Origin: Lepidodermella squamata
Taxonomy: Eukaryota > Gastrotricha
DNA: 64,000 bases
Direction: 5' to 3'
Assembly: GCA_047495785.1 (NCBI GenBank)
Contig: JBLDXI010000060.1
Location: forward strand, 389,011 to 453,010
A model generated the notes under the pieces. The model ran no database searches, was not told where the DNA came from, and worked only from the letters and a program-made list of their open reading frames with translations. Within the stretch, counting starts at the first letter, position 1. Every line of letters starts with the position of its first letter. Shown piece by piece: positions 32,765-43,189 of the stretch. Made by a program: the position numbers and the translations under genes.

Positions 32765-34051
32765 GTAAAAATAAGTTATTAGCTAGCAGGGCTAGCTAGT
32801 CGCTAGCTAGCTCACTGTTTCAGCACTATGTATAAGGTGGGATATCTAGCGCGCAATGAAAAGTTGCTAGCTAACGGATCAAGTTGCTAAATAGCGCAAC
32901 GCTTAGACGCGAATATTGACAAGCTGCTATAGAGAGCTACCTAGCAGGTTATTTCGTAATCTAGCTGCTAGCTAGCATATGATCGTGCCTCGATGCGCTA
33001 TCTAGCAGGACCTGAAATTCAAATACTTCCCGCCAACCGCCATTTTGGATTTTCACCTGCTAGCTAGCCCAAAAATTCAAATTTTTAAGCTAGCTAGCCC
33101 AAATATTTGAATTTTCAAGCTAGCTAGCGCACATCTCTCGCACAACAGAACTTGAATGCCTTGACATTGTTACATTTTCTCATTTCAAGTCAACTTAAAC
33201 TTAGAGCATCAGAACTCCGGCTAGGTATTGCGGTTACTTTCTCTGTTTTCCCGCCCGTTTTCATACGAAGTAATGTATCGATATTTGTATTTTTTAGATC
33301 ATAGCTACGATAAAAGTTTACCATCAAACGCGACGCGGCCAGCAGCCAAGGATCGCTCTATGAACTGGTTTTTACATCGCTTTTATCTTTTATTTCAGTA
33401 ACAAAGTAAGTAACAGTTATTTGATAATTGCTGAAATCTAATTTTCTTGCCTGTTTTTAGTTCTTGCAACAAGCTGTTTGATCCTATGCAATATCAATAG
33501 ATGCGCTGTACTAGCCGCGGTGGCTGTTCAAATTCTAATACTGCTGCCTAACTGCTCTCGTCGACTATCGTTATCTTCGGCCATTTAGTATTTTTGTTAT
33601 TGCTTCTATGTCATGTTAACGATCGTTCTCGAGTGCTATGTTATGCTTCTGAAATTACCAAGTTGTTATTTTGCGCTAATGACAAATGAATACATGCTAT
33701 CTAATAAAAAAGAAGGTTCAAAAATTGACTTGACTGTAATTAACTTAAATTACGAGAAAACCAGGAAGGAGAGGATAGCGGGGTGGCTAGCTAGCCATGA
33801 AAGTTATAAAACTAGCCAGTCCTGCCCTATTTAGCACCCAGTGCTATATAGTGGGATGGCTAATATAGCAGCCTGCTAGGCAACGCAACTGCTACATAGC
33901 GCGCCTTGTTACTATTATCTAGCAACTTTCTACATAGAACATCGTGCGCTAGTTAGGGGGGCACCAGGCTTATATATAACGGGTTACTAGCTAGCAAGTG
34001 AAGTTTCTAGCTAGCGCAAGACGCTAAAACTAACTAGCAGCTTATTTTTAC
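32765..34051. mobile_element. TA-flanked MITE with GCTAGCTAG arrays
   Basis: The ends GTAAAAATAAG and CTTATTTTTAC form terminal inverted repeats flanked by TA (32763-32764, 34052-34053), as in Tc1/mariner insertions. Both subterminal regions (about 32765-33130 and 33780-34040) are crowded with the palindrome GCTAGCTAG/CTAGCTAGC, more than fifteen times in all. The interior has no transposase. It interrupts the retrotransposon between protease and reverse transcriptase, so it arrived after it. Confidence 0.85.
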
Positions 34052-34098
34052 TATTGCGCCGTTCCCGGAACCTTGTCATCACTGTGTGAATTTAGAAT

Positions 34099-34692
34099 TT
34101 AGAATTTGTTCGAGGTGTCAATTGAGTCATTGTGACTTTGCTTCGGTTGTTTCTCTACGTTGTCTGCAGGTTCAGGGGCAGTCAAAGCAGTCATGACCGT
34201 GTCTTTGTTGCCTAGGAGTGGGAATTCTCCGAAAATTGTGTTCAAAGTGTCGGTGACTAGGTCAATCTTGGAATGAACTCGTCGCAAAAAGTCCAAACCA
34301 AGAATAATTCCTACACCGGTGCCTTGGCAAACTGCGAATTGGTTTGTGAATTTTTTATTATTTATGGACAAATTTATTTGTATTTGACCTAGGAGTGGCA
34401 AGGTGCGACCGTCTACACCCGTTGCGACGCTACTACCTGGTTGCTGCCAAACTTGGGCTTGCTTTTGCAATAAATTCACGACTTGTTGCGATACAACTGA
34501 GATCGTGGCTCCTGTGTCTACCAGAGCTTGGAATACCAAGTTGTGCGTACTAATATTGATTAGGCACGGTTTCCGGCGCGTGTGGTGAATACCATTAAGA
34601 GAATCGACACAAGAAATATGATAAGAGGCATTTGAGAAAATTAATTTTTTATTCGAGGATTCACATGGATTTGATTTTTTAAGAGTTTTCAT
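34099..34692 (-). CDS. retroviral-type aspartic protease of the gypsy element
   Basis: 197 codons with the single-domain aspartic protease signature: FQALVDTGATISVVS (catalytic DTGA) and GIILGLDFLRRV (the ILG flap-side motif). Such proteases act as dimers to process Gag-Pol. It lies between gag (34761) and pol, in its own frame. Its stop precedes the MITE at 34051 by 48 bp, so the insertion did not cut this frame. This part of the element is intact. Confidence 0.85.
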   Translation of the reverse strand: MKTLKKSNPCESSNKKLIFSNASYHISCVDSLNGIHHTRRKPCLINISTHNLVFQALVDTGATISVVSQQVVNLLQKQAQVWQQPGSSVATGVDGRTLPLLGQIQINLSINNKKFTNQFAVCQGTGVGIILGLDFLRRVHSKIDLVTDTLNTIFGEFPLLGNKDTVMTALTAPEPADNVEKQPKQSHNDSIDTSNKF

Positions 34693-34760
34693 AAACCTCA
34701 GTTTCTTCTTCAGCTTCCTTCTCTTCTCGGCCCTCGGCGGCGGTCGACGCGTCGGACCGA

Positions 34761-36168
34761 CTAATTTAAAAAGGAGGCGTCGTACCCTTCACGAACACAA
34801 CCTTTCTCAAAGTCGCGACGGAGGTCCAGGCAGGCCGGGGCCAGATGATTGGCTCGGCCGCAGTAGGAGCAGTTCTGTGCGTGTTTGCAGTCCACTGATC
34901 GGTGCCCCTGTTGACACCACAAGCACCGGAGCGTAGTGCGCTGGCGCTTGTTGTTGTTGGCAGCGCTGGCGTTGGCGTTGCTGCTGTTCGTGTTGTTGTA
35001 GTAGCCGGCATGATGGCCGTTGCCGTTGTTGCCATTGTTGTTGCGGTCGGGGAACCCGGCGCCGCTGGCGCAACTAGTGGCTGACTCTTGATGCGGATGC
35101 CGGCCGGAGGCGTTCGTAGCTCGGTCGCGGAGCTGTCGCTCGATGTTGGTGATCCGGGCGGCGATGCCGTCAAACGCCTTTTCCATAGCGGACTTGGCCG
35201 TCTTCACTTCTGAAATAGGGCAAACAATGTTTTTAATTTTGCTTGATTCCCTATAAGCTGACAATGCCAAAGCTACCGTACAGTCGAATGTGGACTTTGT
35301 AGCTGTTGTGAGGGCTAGGCGGACTTTGTCGTCGGCCAGGCCTTCATGGAAAGTATTTATCAGGGTATCAACTTCCACGCCGAGGCGCGCTGCAAGTAGG
35401 CGAAGGGCCGAAGCATATGCTTCGATCGACTCGCCTGCTTGCTGCGTCATGGTGTACAGGTCCTTCATGGAGGAAGAAGAGCTTTTTGGTTCGGGGAAAA
35501 TTTTGCCGAATTCAGTAATTGTCTGTGCGAAAGTTCACATTCTTATGTTTGATTTCCTTGAAAATTTCTTCCGCATTGGTGTCCAATTTGGAGTAAAAGT
35601 AATCCTCAATGTTTGTGGGTGGTATTTGTAATAATTTGACGCTAGTCGTGAAACGGCGATAAAATGGTGGGAAAGGGGTCCCTGCCAAATAAATATCATT
35701 ACCTTGGATCACAGCGCCGAGGGCTACTGCGATATTCGGCACGGGCGCTTGTGGCGCTGGTGGTGGCGCTGGTGCTGAACGGGCTGCCGCTTGGGCCGCT
35801 TGGCCGTGCACCAAGTGCTGTAACGCTTGGCTGATGCTGGCGAGCGTAGTTTCCACTTGGCTCGCACCTGGGTTGAGCTGTTGCTGCGGCTGTTGTTGGA
35901 GCTGGTGCAACTGGCGTTGAAGCTGATCGATGTGAAGCTGCTGCAAACGCGCTTGCCATTCCGAAGGCGCATGGCCTTGCGGCTGGCTGTGGTCTGGCAG
36001 CTGGGCTTGACCTTGGCTTTGGCCGATGGTGTTTCGGTGGAGGTGAGGCCACAACAAATTTTGCTGCGGTTGCTCTTGATGCTCTTGATTCTGACTTTGT
36101 TGTGGGCCTTGGCCGGCGGGCTGAGCCGTTGGCTCTTCGACGCCCTCCCCACGCTCCTCATCGGACAT
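34761..36168 (-). pseudogene. gag: gypsy-type gag with zinc knuckles, frameshifted
   Basis: The N-terminal part (36168-35512) starts MSDEERGEG and has a long Gln-rich stretch followed by a structured region (LAGTPFPPFYRRFTTSVKLL). The C-terminal part (35530-34761) contains the remaining capsid helices (GLADDKVRLAL), an Asn-rich linker and two zinc knuckles: CLWCQQGHRSVDC (CX2CX3HX4C) and CSYCGRANHLAPAC (CX2CX4HX4C). The frame changes at about 35515-35535, where both frames briefly overlap; this is one gag with a single frameshift (mutation or base-calling error). Several other frames here are long only because the repeat-rich coding is GC-rich. Confidence 0.85.
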
Positions 36169-36268
36169 GGGGACCTCAACATTTAGATTTTCGTTGTTCT
36201 ACATGATTTGAAAGAGGTAAATTTTACTAGAAATGAGAAAAAGGATTATAGGAAAAGTAAACGGTAGT

Positions 36269-36283
36269 TACCGGTGCCACCAA
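36269..36283 (-). other. putative primer-binding site
   Basis: On the minus strand, TTGGTGGCACCGG follows the LTR end directly, and TGG matches the complement of a tRNA CCA end. The tRNA was not identified. Confidence 0.55.
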
Positions 36284-36492
36284 TGTAAAGTTGAAGTCAG
36301 TGATAATTTCAACCCAAAAAAACGAGAGCGTTTATTAAATATCATTTCCATCTTTTATAGGCTATTTTATCATTATTACATAATTTCACGTGTCAGCGAA
36401 ACGCGTGACACGAAGCGGAACGAAACGTGCGGTAGGTCGCGTGAAACGGAAAGGGCGACCAACCCTACACTACTACCAGCACTCAGTCAACA
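36284..36492 (-). repeat. putative 5' LTR of the gypsy element
   Basis: On the minus strand the segment starts TGTTGACTGAGTGC and ends CAACTTTACA, the usual TG...CA. It contains a TATA box (CCTATAAAAG, about 36355-36363) and an AATAAA, and is followed by a primer-binding site and then gag. The outer boundary at 36492 is inferred. The only partner is the 75-bp segment at 25483. Confidence 0.6.
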
Positions 36493-36868
36493 GAAGACCC
36501 ACCTGCAGCAACAAAGACTCCATCCCCGGTACCAGTGCCGCTAGCTACCAGCCATCACTAACAGCGTTGAACCCGAAAATGACTCAGTCATAACGATAGC
36601 CGATGTTGACGCTTCAGCCGCACCTCGCGCTATGAAAAAAAGATTTGCTGCCAAATTTACGGCAAGGGCCTGATCGAAATCGAAAGCCGTTCTGGCGGCG
36701 CTTGGGTAACTGTTCTGTGCGACAACTCGAATATGGTAACGTTACCAAAAGGAATACAAAATTTTGACTTTTTTCAAACACTTGCTATTTCCTGACTATG
36801 AGGTTCATAGCAATGACCATGAGGGCCATGATGTTATTTTGACGAGCAACAATCCGAACAATCCGAAT
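36493..36868. other. unassigned stretch between LTR and LINE fragment
   Basis: Short frames only. Around 36650-36780 one plus frame (GKGLIEIESRSGGAWVTVL) is protein-like, a possible gene fragment of unknown origin. Near 36849-36868 the phrase ACAATCCGAA occurs twice, one copy being the LINE target duplication. Confidence 0.35.
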
Positions 36869-37716
36869 AGTGGTTAAAAACGTAGAAACGGACAAACCGC
36901 CCGAAAATCCTGATGATTCCCAGTTAAAAATAAACGGGGAGAGTCTAGAAAGAATAAATACCTTCAAATATCTAGGAAGCATAATTAGCTCTGACGGTAC
37001 TTGCACTCTGGAAATAGAAGAAAGAATGCAAAAGGCCGGGTCTGGTTTCGGGGCATTAAACAAATCCATAAATAATAAATCGCAAGTCAGTATCCCTGCA
37101 AAAATGAAGGTTAAGCGAGCTGTAATGACTCCGACACTCCTCTACGCTTCTGAAAGTTGGAATGCAACCGCAGCTCACCAACTGAGGCTGGATGTTGTGC
37201 AGATGAGGTGGCTTAGGGCTATAGCCAACGTCACAATTATGGATAAAATCAGAAATGATGACATAAGAAAAATCTGTGAAGGTATAGAACCTATCTCAGC
37301 TCAAATAGAACATAACCGACTACGTTTCTTAGGGCACATTCTTAGAATGAATGACGATAACCTAGTCAAGCAAGCATACTTATGGACCCCACCCAAGGGC
37401 TGGCATAGGAAGTTAGGCAGGCCCAGGGTAGGATGGGATTATTGTAACACTCAAAGCTTATTGCAAGCAACAAATCTTGAAAATTACAAAAATTTCGTAA
37501 GCGTCTACAATGAAAAATGTCTAAATTGGGACAAAATTGAGGAGACAGCTTGTGATCGGTCTAACTGGAGGGCCTTCATTCGCGAACTTCTGGCCTTCAG
37601 GTCGCGGGGAACGGAATCTACTTGACTTCTCGCTCTCGCCGTCGTTAAAACTTTATTGTATGCCTCACCAACGCAAAACGACGATAAATAAAAACCAAAT
37701 GATGATGATGATGATG
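36869..37716 (+). mobile_element. 5'-truncated LINE, RTE-like 3' end
   Basis: The block holds the C-terminal part of a non-LTR reverse transcriptase, a short 3' UTR and a terminal (ATG)n microsatellite (37700-37716). ACAATCCGAA lies directly before (36858-36867) and directly after (from 37717), a target duplication of 10-11 bp. A short 3' UTR and (TGA)n-like tail are usual for RTE elements; truncation at the 5' end is usual for LINE insertion. Confidence 0.85.
36870..37625 (+). pseudogene. LINE reverse transcriptase, C-terminal fragment
   Basis: About 250 codons without a break: FKYLGSIISSDG (end of the RT thumb region), ASESWN, MRWLRAIANV and LRFLGHILRM, all typical of the C-terminal part of RTE/Jockey-type reverse transcriptases. 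The palm with the catalytic Asp residues and the endonuclease are absent, so it cannot be functional. The frame is intact to its natural stop, which suggests a fairly recent insertion. Confidence 0.85.
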
Positions 37717-37720
37717 ACAA

Positions 37721-38405
37721 TCCGAACTCGCAAAATCGCATCATAATCAGTAAGATTGAACAATAACGATTTTCTGTCGCCATATTCGGATTCAGCATAA
37801 TGAAATTAGGTAGTGTACCCAAAAACTCAGCAAGATTCGCTTTCACTAGCATTCGGCATTAGATTGAGAGTTTGGCAAGGACTATTATATGTTATTAATT
37901 TCAGCCATTTCATTTAGATGTGTATTTTGTTATCTGATTTTTTTAATAGTTCCGTCTTGTTAAAATACTCAGATGTATAAACGTACCAAACCGGAACCCA
38001 ACATGATTAAATGTGAGCGAGTATGCAGTTTCGGTTCAGAAAGGAAGCTTTTATAGGGCAACAGCCAGAGGTTTTCAATTTTTCCTTTTTTCAACTTTCA
38101 GCAACGGCTCGATAACGGTGAGGAATTAGCTCATGAAGTTTTGTGAGCTTACATATATTGGTTTGGAGTTTGGACTGTTTGAGGTCAAAATGTGAGCCCG
38201 GGGAACCTTATGGTTAAGGAACAGCAAGCTTTCGAAAAAAGTCGACATTTATATGCATATTTAGGTAACCTTACCCTAAGTTGCCCGGGAAAGCGAAAAC
38301 ACACGACAAACGTGCTAACTACAAGTTAGCAGTTCAGGTCAATATTTCCGTATCTTTGTATTTTTCAATTTTTTCGGAGCGGTTTTTCAAAATTTCTATT
38401 CATTT
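37721..38405. other. non-coding stretch left of the piggyBac element
   Basis: No supported gene. Local phrases (GCAACGGCTCGATAACGG, GCCCGGGGAACC) are not repeated elsewhere that I can see. Confidence 0.35.
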
Positions 38406-38424
38406 TTAACCCTTTAGCTACCAG

Positions 38425-38660
38425 GCAACTACGTGTTTGACCGAATGTGTATACACGTTACAGTTTTTTCAGCGAAAAATGTGTTTACACGTATCATTTG
38501 GCTATATCATACGGGTTTACACGTAATGTGCGAATGAAAATTATGATCAATTTCAAAACTGCTATTTTTCGTGAAAACCCCGCGTTAACACGTGAAATTT
38601 GGAGACTGTTTTACACGTATGAGTAAACACGCGATGGATTTGTGTTAACACGGGCTGTTT
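38425..38660. repeat. subterminal ACACGT motifs, left end of piggyBac
   Basis: At least seven copies of (T/A)ACACGT or its complement (GTATACACGTTA, TTTACACGTATC, TTTACACGTAAT, GTTAACACGTGA, TTTACACGTATG and others) within 235 bp. Matching motifs lie at the right end (42830-43140). They are candidates for transposase-binding sites. Confidence 0.75.
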
Positions 38661-38727
38661 CTTTTTTATTTGAACGCGCTTTTTTTCATCTCAAAAATGT
38701 AAAAAAAGCTATATAAAAACGAAATTT

Positions 38728-41700
38728 TCAGCCGCAATGTGGGCCATACTGCCCAAAACAGGTAACACAAAGGCCAACATCGCAAATCGGGCAGTGGTAG
38801 GCGCTTTCTTTGCGCGATTTGTTGGCGTAGCAGAGAACGCATTGGCGCATCACCGTTCTCGCACGATCGTTCGGGTACATGCCGTTGTGAGTAGGCCAAT
38901 GACCGCCCGATTTCCATGCGTCGGAGCGAACCAGTGGATCGGCTTTTTCGCCGGCTTTTCTCGCCCTGGCCGAAATGAATCGCCGACCGCCCCCAGCCTC
39001 CAGCAACTCTTCGATGAGCCGATGACGAAACAGCAGCGTCGGCATGTTCGTCAAGCCGGTGACTTTAGTGAAAGCCACGTAGGCGTTGCAGATGGCCTGT
39101 TCAATTCCATAGCAGAGCAGAGGGCGAACCCATTTCTTGCCAGGAATTGTACAATCGTAGGATTGTCGCCGACGATCAGGCACGTCAACGCCGCGCATGT
39201 GAGACTGGTAGTCGACGGCGACGGGAGGAGCCGGAAAATCGGCAATGGAACCATCTTTTAGCCTACGACTGATCAGTTCATTCGGCGTGCCGGAATGTCG
39301 CGTCGACAGGAAATTGACAACCTTGCTGTCTTGCCAGCTTTGATAAAGCAGCTGACCGCAGTACTTGAACTGCGTTGACCCGCGCGGCAACTTCGGCTTC
39401 TTAGCAATGACAACGGTCGAATCAAGCCCGGCTCTGTTGGTCCTCACCGTGCCAGCGGCGTAGGTCTCTTCGTCGAGCAAGCGGCGGTACAAGGACGGAC
39501 TGGAGAACCAATTATCCATGTAAATGGTAATCCAGAAGCCCCAGATCACACGCGAAAGGTCAACGACGACGCGTTCAGCCAATCCGGCATCCATGTCCTC
39601 ATCCTCGCCAGCTTTAGAAACATATAAATAAATTAAGGCATTATAAGGAAAAAATGTCACCTACCTGTATATCCGCGGCCAGTGTAAACTCGGATGTCGA
39701 ACACGTAGCCAGAGGGCGTCGTCGCGATTGCGAAAAGTTTGATTCCGCGTTTGATTGGCTTCAACGGCACGTACTGTCTCATGCTTGTTCGGCCCTTGTA
39801 AGCAACCATCTGTTCATCAATGGCTACCTTGGGCCCAGCATCGAAATTCACCTTCCAAGCAGCTGTTAGCGCATCGAAATACGGCCGAACTTTGTAGAGC
39901 TTGTCGAAATGCGGATCATCGCGACCAGGCATCTTGGCGTTATCGGCAACGTGCCAATACCGAAGCAACTGTTCGAACCGGTTTCGAAACATTAGCTTGG
40001 CAACGTAGGGTTGAAACAGGATCTCACTTGAAGCTTGCCAGTAATTCTTGATCGATGGCAGAGGGACAACACCGATCGTCAGGATTGCCGCCAACAGCCG
40101 GAAAATTTCAGGGCGATCGCAGACAAGAAACTGTGGCTTATCAGGGTCGTAATTTTGCGCGGCGTAGCGATTAGTTTCGCGCACAAACAAATCGATCACA
40201 GGAAACATGGCGGTGAAAAACGGGAGGACCATGTGAAAGAATTCGGTTGTAATAGCGTAGCAATGCCCGCTGCTTTCACTGCTTGAAACTTCGCAAAGAT
40301 TCAATTCGTCGCCTTCTTCTAGGCCTGCATCGACTTGAAGGCCTTCTTCTTGACTTTCTTCTTGATGTTCCATTTTCGACTCAGTGCCAGAGGCTTCAGA
40401 CTCGGCTTGCTCTTCCTCGGCCTCTTCGCCGTCACCATTGGCTTCGCCATCGCCAGATTCCGCTCTTTCGTCTTCACCGCTTTCATCACACTGCATGCTT
40501 TCATCTAAAAAACAGAAAATTTTAGAAAAATATTCTAAGTTCAAAAATTAAAAATTTTAATTACGACAAAATAGTTGGAACATGACAAATCAAAATTTGA
40601 AAGAAGTTGAAGAGACTTTCTAATAAACAAATTCAATTTTAAATTTTGAAAATTGAAAACAATCATTCGAATAAATTGAAAAATTTGCAGCAAAACATGA
40701 AAAATTAAGGAATTCTTCCCGGTGTTGAGGGCAGAACCGAGAATTCTGCCCGCTGAAAATGCCCGAGGGCGTAGCGGAGCGCAGCGAAGCGAAGCCCGAG
40801 GGTATTTTCAAGGGCTGAATTCGAGGTTTTGCCCGAGACACAAGGGAAGAGTTCCTGTTCCTTCCCAGTTGGTTATTTTCGTTAATCCAACACTCGGACG
40901 AGTGAAAATGGGGAATGGTGTATAGTGCGTATGAAAGATGACCGTTGTTAATAACGAAAATAAGAAATCCAGCTTAAAATGTGTAGCAAATTTTTTTTTT
41001 GAATTTTTTTTGTTCGTTGTTCATTTCCTTGTTTTATTATCAATTGAATATTGCGAAAACGCTGACTGATGACACGCCAATCGGTTTGATCACGATGCTG
41101 TGGCTGGTTTTCACCGTGTATTTCGGTCTTCGTGGCCGTGATGAACATCTACAAATGAAGTAGGTTGTTGGATTGCCATTGAAAAATTGTTAAATTGGCC
41201 GTTTTCAGGTTTGGTGATGTCCAGCTAAAAACCGAATCTGGAGGTCGCAGGTATCTCGAATTCAACGAGCGACAGACTAAAACCAGGAATGGCGAATCAA
41301 CCCACTCAAAACTGGCACCACGAGCATACGAGAACGGTGGCTTTTTCTGCCCGGTTCGATTGTTCCTTATTTTTTGTGCAAAACGACCGGGAAAGTTTTC
41401 GCGCCCGAGTGACCCAATGTATGTTGGTTGCCTGACCCGATTTCGACCCGACGGCCTCTTCTACAAATGCCAAAATTTGGGCAAGAACCCCCTTGGATCG
41501 CTCCTCAAGGACGCCGCTGTCGGTGCTGGTATTACCAAACGAATCACGAACCACTCGGCTCGAAAGTTTCTCGTCTCAACCCTCTCTGAACTCGGTGTCG
41601 ATTCTCGAAAGATCATCCAGATTACTGGTCATGCATCGGTCGATTCTCTGAACAGTTACCACAAACTCAACACCTCTGAACGACGAAGTATCAGCGACAA

Positions 41701-42630
41701 ACTGGCTGTCGGTTTCGGTGATGGACAATCAGCTGCAGTTTCGGGTGTGTCTGCACAAGAGATCAAGCCAACCGAAGGATTGGTGGTGGCCGAGTCGCAT
41801 TTCTCGCAAACGCTGCTGCTTCGAAACGTCGAAAATGACCCGCGCGATGAGCCACCCGTAAAGCAAGCTAAACCCATGCCGATCTTCAATTTCTCGAATT
41901 GCTCCGTCGTTATTAACAATTAATCCGGCCCAAACACTTGTTTTAAAGTTTAAACATTCTAATAAAGGTTATTCACTTGTTCACTCGTTTGGTCAGAGTC
42001 TGAAGGTTGTAGTAAAGGGACTGGGAACGGAAATTGAAGTTGTGCAACATTATTTCAGGTGAGAGGTTTTCCCGAATTTTCGAGAGCATCAATTGATTTT
42101 CGAAAATAAAAAATCCACCCTAATCGTTTGAGCGGGCAGAAACAGCGGGCAGAAACATCGGGCAGAATCACTTTTTCCGTCTAGGCAAAAAATAACCAAC
42201 TGGGCAGGAAAATGACATTTTAAATCGAATAAAAAATAAAAAATCGTCAAAATTTTAACATTTCAAAATTTCGTCAAAAATGTACGAAAACTTTTCTAAA
42301 ATGTTGAAAGAAATTGAAATGAAACTAATTCCTACCTGGAGATTCATCGGTGGGAACGAAGCCGTCCGCAGTTGACGCCAGTTTCGGATTCCTCATGAAA
42401 TTTCGAAGATATTTCATCAAGGTTTCCGACGCGCCTTCGACGGCGCTACACGGCTGAACAACGAATTTTCGATTTGAATCATTCAGCTTTCCCCAGACTT
42501 TGCCGCTAGGCGCGAACGTAGAAAGCGGAAGATCATCGGAGTCATCGGAGTCAAGCTCGGATCCGGTATCGCCAACCTCGTCCAAATCGATATCAAGAAA
42601 ATCTTCAAATTGCTGGTTGGCCGTAAGCAT
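38728..42630 (-). CDS. piggyBac transposase, three exons
   Basis: Exons run 42630-42336, 40504-39665 and 39611-38728; donors (CCAG/GTAGG, ACAG/GTAGG) and acceptors (TTTTTTAG, TTTCTAAAG) keep phase, giving 672 residues. The N-terminal ~200 residues are acidic. The DDD core is visible: VAIDEQMVAYKGR (first Asp, ~330), TIYMDNWFSSP (second, ~404) and MRGVDVPDRRR (third, ~518). The C-terminus is a cysteine-rich zinc domain (CVLCYANKS, CPICDVGLCVTCF), as in piggyBac family enzymes where it binds the transposon ends. The enzyme excises at TTAA and inserts without footprints. Exon 1 is separated from exon 2 by 1.83 kb because another element sits in the intron. No inactivating change was seen. Confidence 0.9.
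40708..40856. repeat. GC-rich foldback hairpin element
   Basis: A nearly continuous imperfect inverted repeat of about 2 x 65 bp from GAATTCTTCCC to GGGAAGAGTTC, around a centre GGAGCGCAGCGAAGC. Paired blocks include GGCAGAACC/GGTTTTGCC and GAAAATGCCCGAGGG/CCCGAGGGTATTTTC. It would form a strong hairpin. It lies just outside the nested recombinase element. Confidence 0.8.
40858..42210 (+). mobile_element. nested Crypton-like element with 22-bp inverted ends
   Basis: TTCCTKCCCAGTTGGTTATTTT is found inverted at 40858-40879 and 42189-42210 with one mismatch. Between the ends is a tyrosine recombinase gene on the strand opposite to the host transposase. Cryptons usually lack terminal inverted repeats, so this structure is atypical. 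No target duplication is obvious. It is about 1.35 kb and lies wholly in the first transposase intron. Confidence 0.75.
41054..41923 (+). CDS. tyrosine recombinase, Crypton/DUF3504-like
   Basis: At least two exons: one ending at 41159 (DTPIGLITMLWLVFTVYFG then GLRGRDEH, catalytic Arg) and one at 41210-41923, joined by a 50-bp intron (donor AA/GTAGG, acceptor TTTTCAG) that keeps phase. The second exon carries YLEFNERQTKTRNG, then ITNHSARKFLVST (HxxR box), QITGHASVDSLNSYHK (His and Tyr nucleophile). The full set Arg-HxxR-His-Tyr is therefore present. This resembles the catalytic region of animal Crypton-derived (ZMYM/KIAA1958-like) proteins. The start of the first exon is uncertain. Family function: DNA strand exchange through a Tyr-DNA bond. 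Confidence 0.8.
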
Positions 42631-42829
42631 GATTTAAAAAATGATTGCTGATTTTTGAATGCATGTTTTACCATGCTCACAGCTTTTATAGTCCTCGATT
42701 TTGTTTATTTATTTATCCAGTTTTTTGTGAGTCAACACAGGCGATTGTTGCGTAATCACTCGTAGCGTGCTCTCACCACCGTGTGCATTTTTTAATTCAT
42801 GTTTTTTGAGTAAATAATGACCGAAAATA

Positions 42830-43140
42830 GAAGTACGTGTAAACTCGGGCCAAGTGTAACGTGTATCCACATTTCGCGTCAGGACGTGCAATTATAGCTC
42901 GGGTAAACCCGTATAACCAGATGTGTTAACACATTGATGTCACGTGTTAATCAGTAATCGCCTACATGCGCGCACCCGAAATTGCGCCATTGTTACGTAA
43001 TCGACGCAAATGCGCCGCCGATCGGCGGGGATGGTCCTCATGACAGGGTCAATAGGTAGTTAAAGAAAAAAACCCGGAAAAAAATCGCCAAGGTAGCTAG
43101 CCGATAGCAAACACCGCTACCACGTGTTACCACGTGTTGG
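42830..43140. repeat. subterminal ACACGT motifs, right end of piggyBac
   Basis: Copies of ACGTGTAA/TTACACGT type (ACGTGTAAACTC, AACGTGTATC, TGTGTTAACACA, CACGTGTTAATC, CACGTGTTACCACGTG) mirror those at the left end. Confidence 0.75.
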
Positions 43141-43189
43141 TAGCTAAAGGGTTAAGCGGGCTGGCAAAGAGCTATCGGTAATTAACGTT

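Larger units (their letters stand above)
38410..43151 (-). mobile_element. complete piggyBac transposon with nested insertion
   Basis: The element is 4742 bp long. Its ends CCCTTTAGCTACCA and TGGTAGCTAAAGGG are a perfect 14-bp inverted repeat, and TTAA lies directly outside both (38406-38409 and 43152-43155), the piggyBac target duplication. Both subterminal regions carry many copies of ACACGT-type motifs. Inside is a three-exon transposase with all catalytic residues. The first transposase intron (40505-42335) contains a hairpin element and a recombinase element, so the original transposon was probably about 3.2 kb. Perfect ends and open frames suggest recent activity. Confidence 0.92.

Noticed and set aside
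32820-33130. GCTAGC repeats as a restriction-site or cloning artefact
   Set aside because: They are confined to the two ends of an element with matching termini and TA duplication, so they belong to the transposon.
35699-36182. Several long minus- and plus-strand frames over gag (117-152 codons)
   Set aside because: They are other frames of the Gln-rich, GC-rich gag coding sequence; only one frame carries the gag features.
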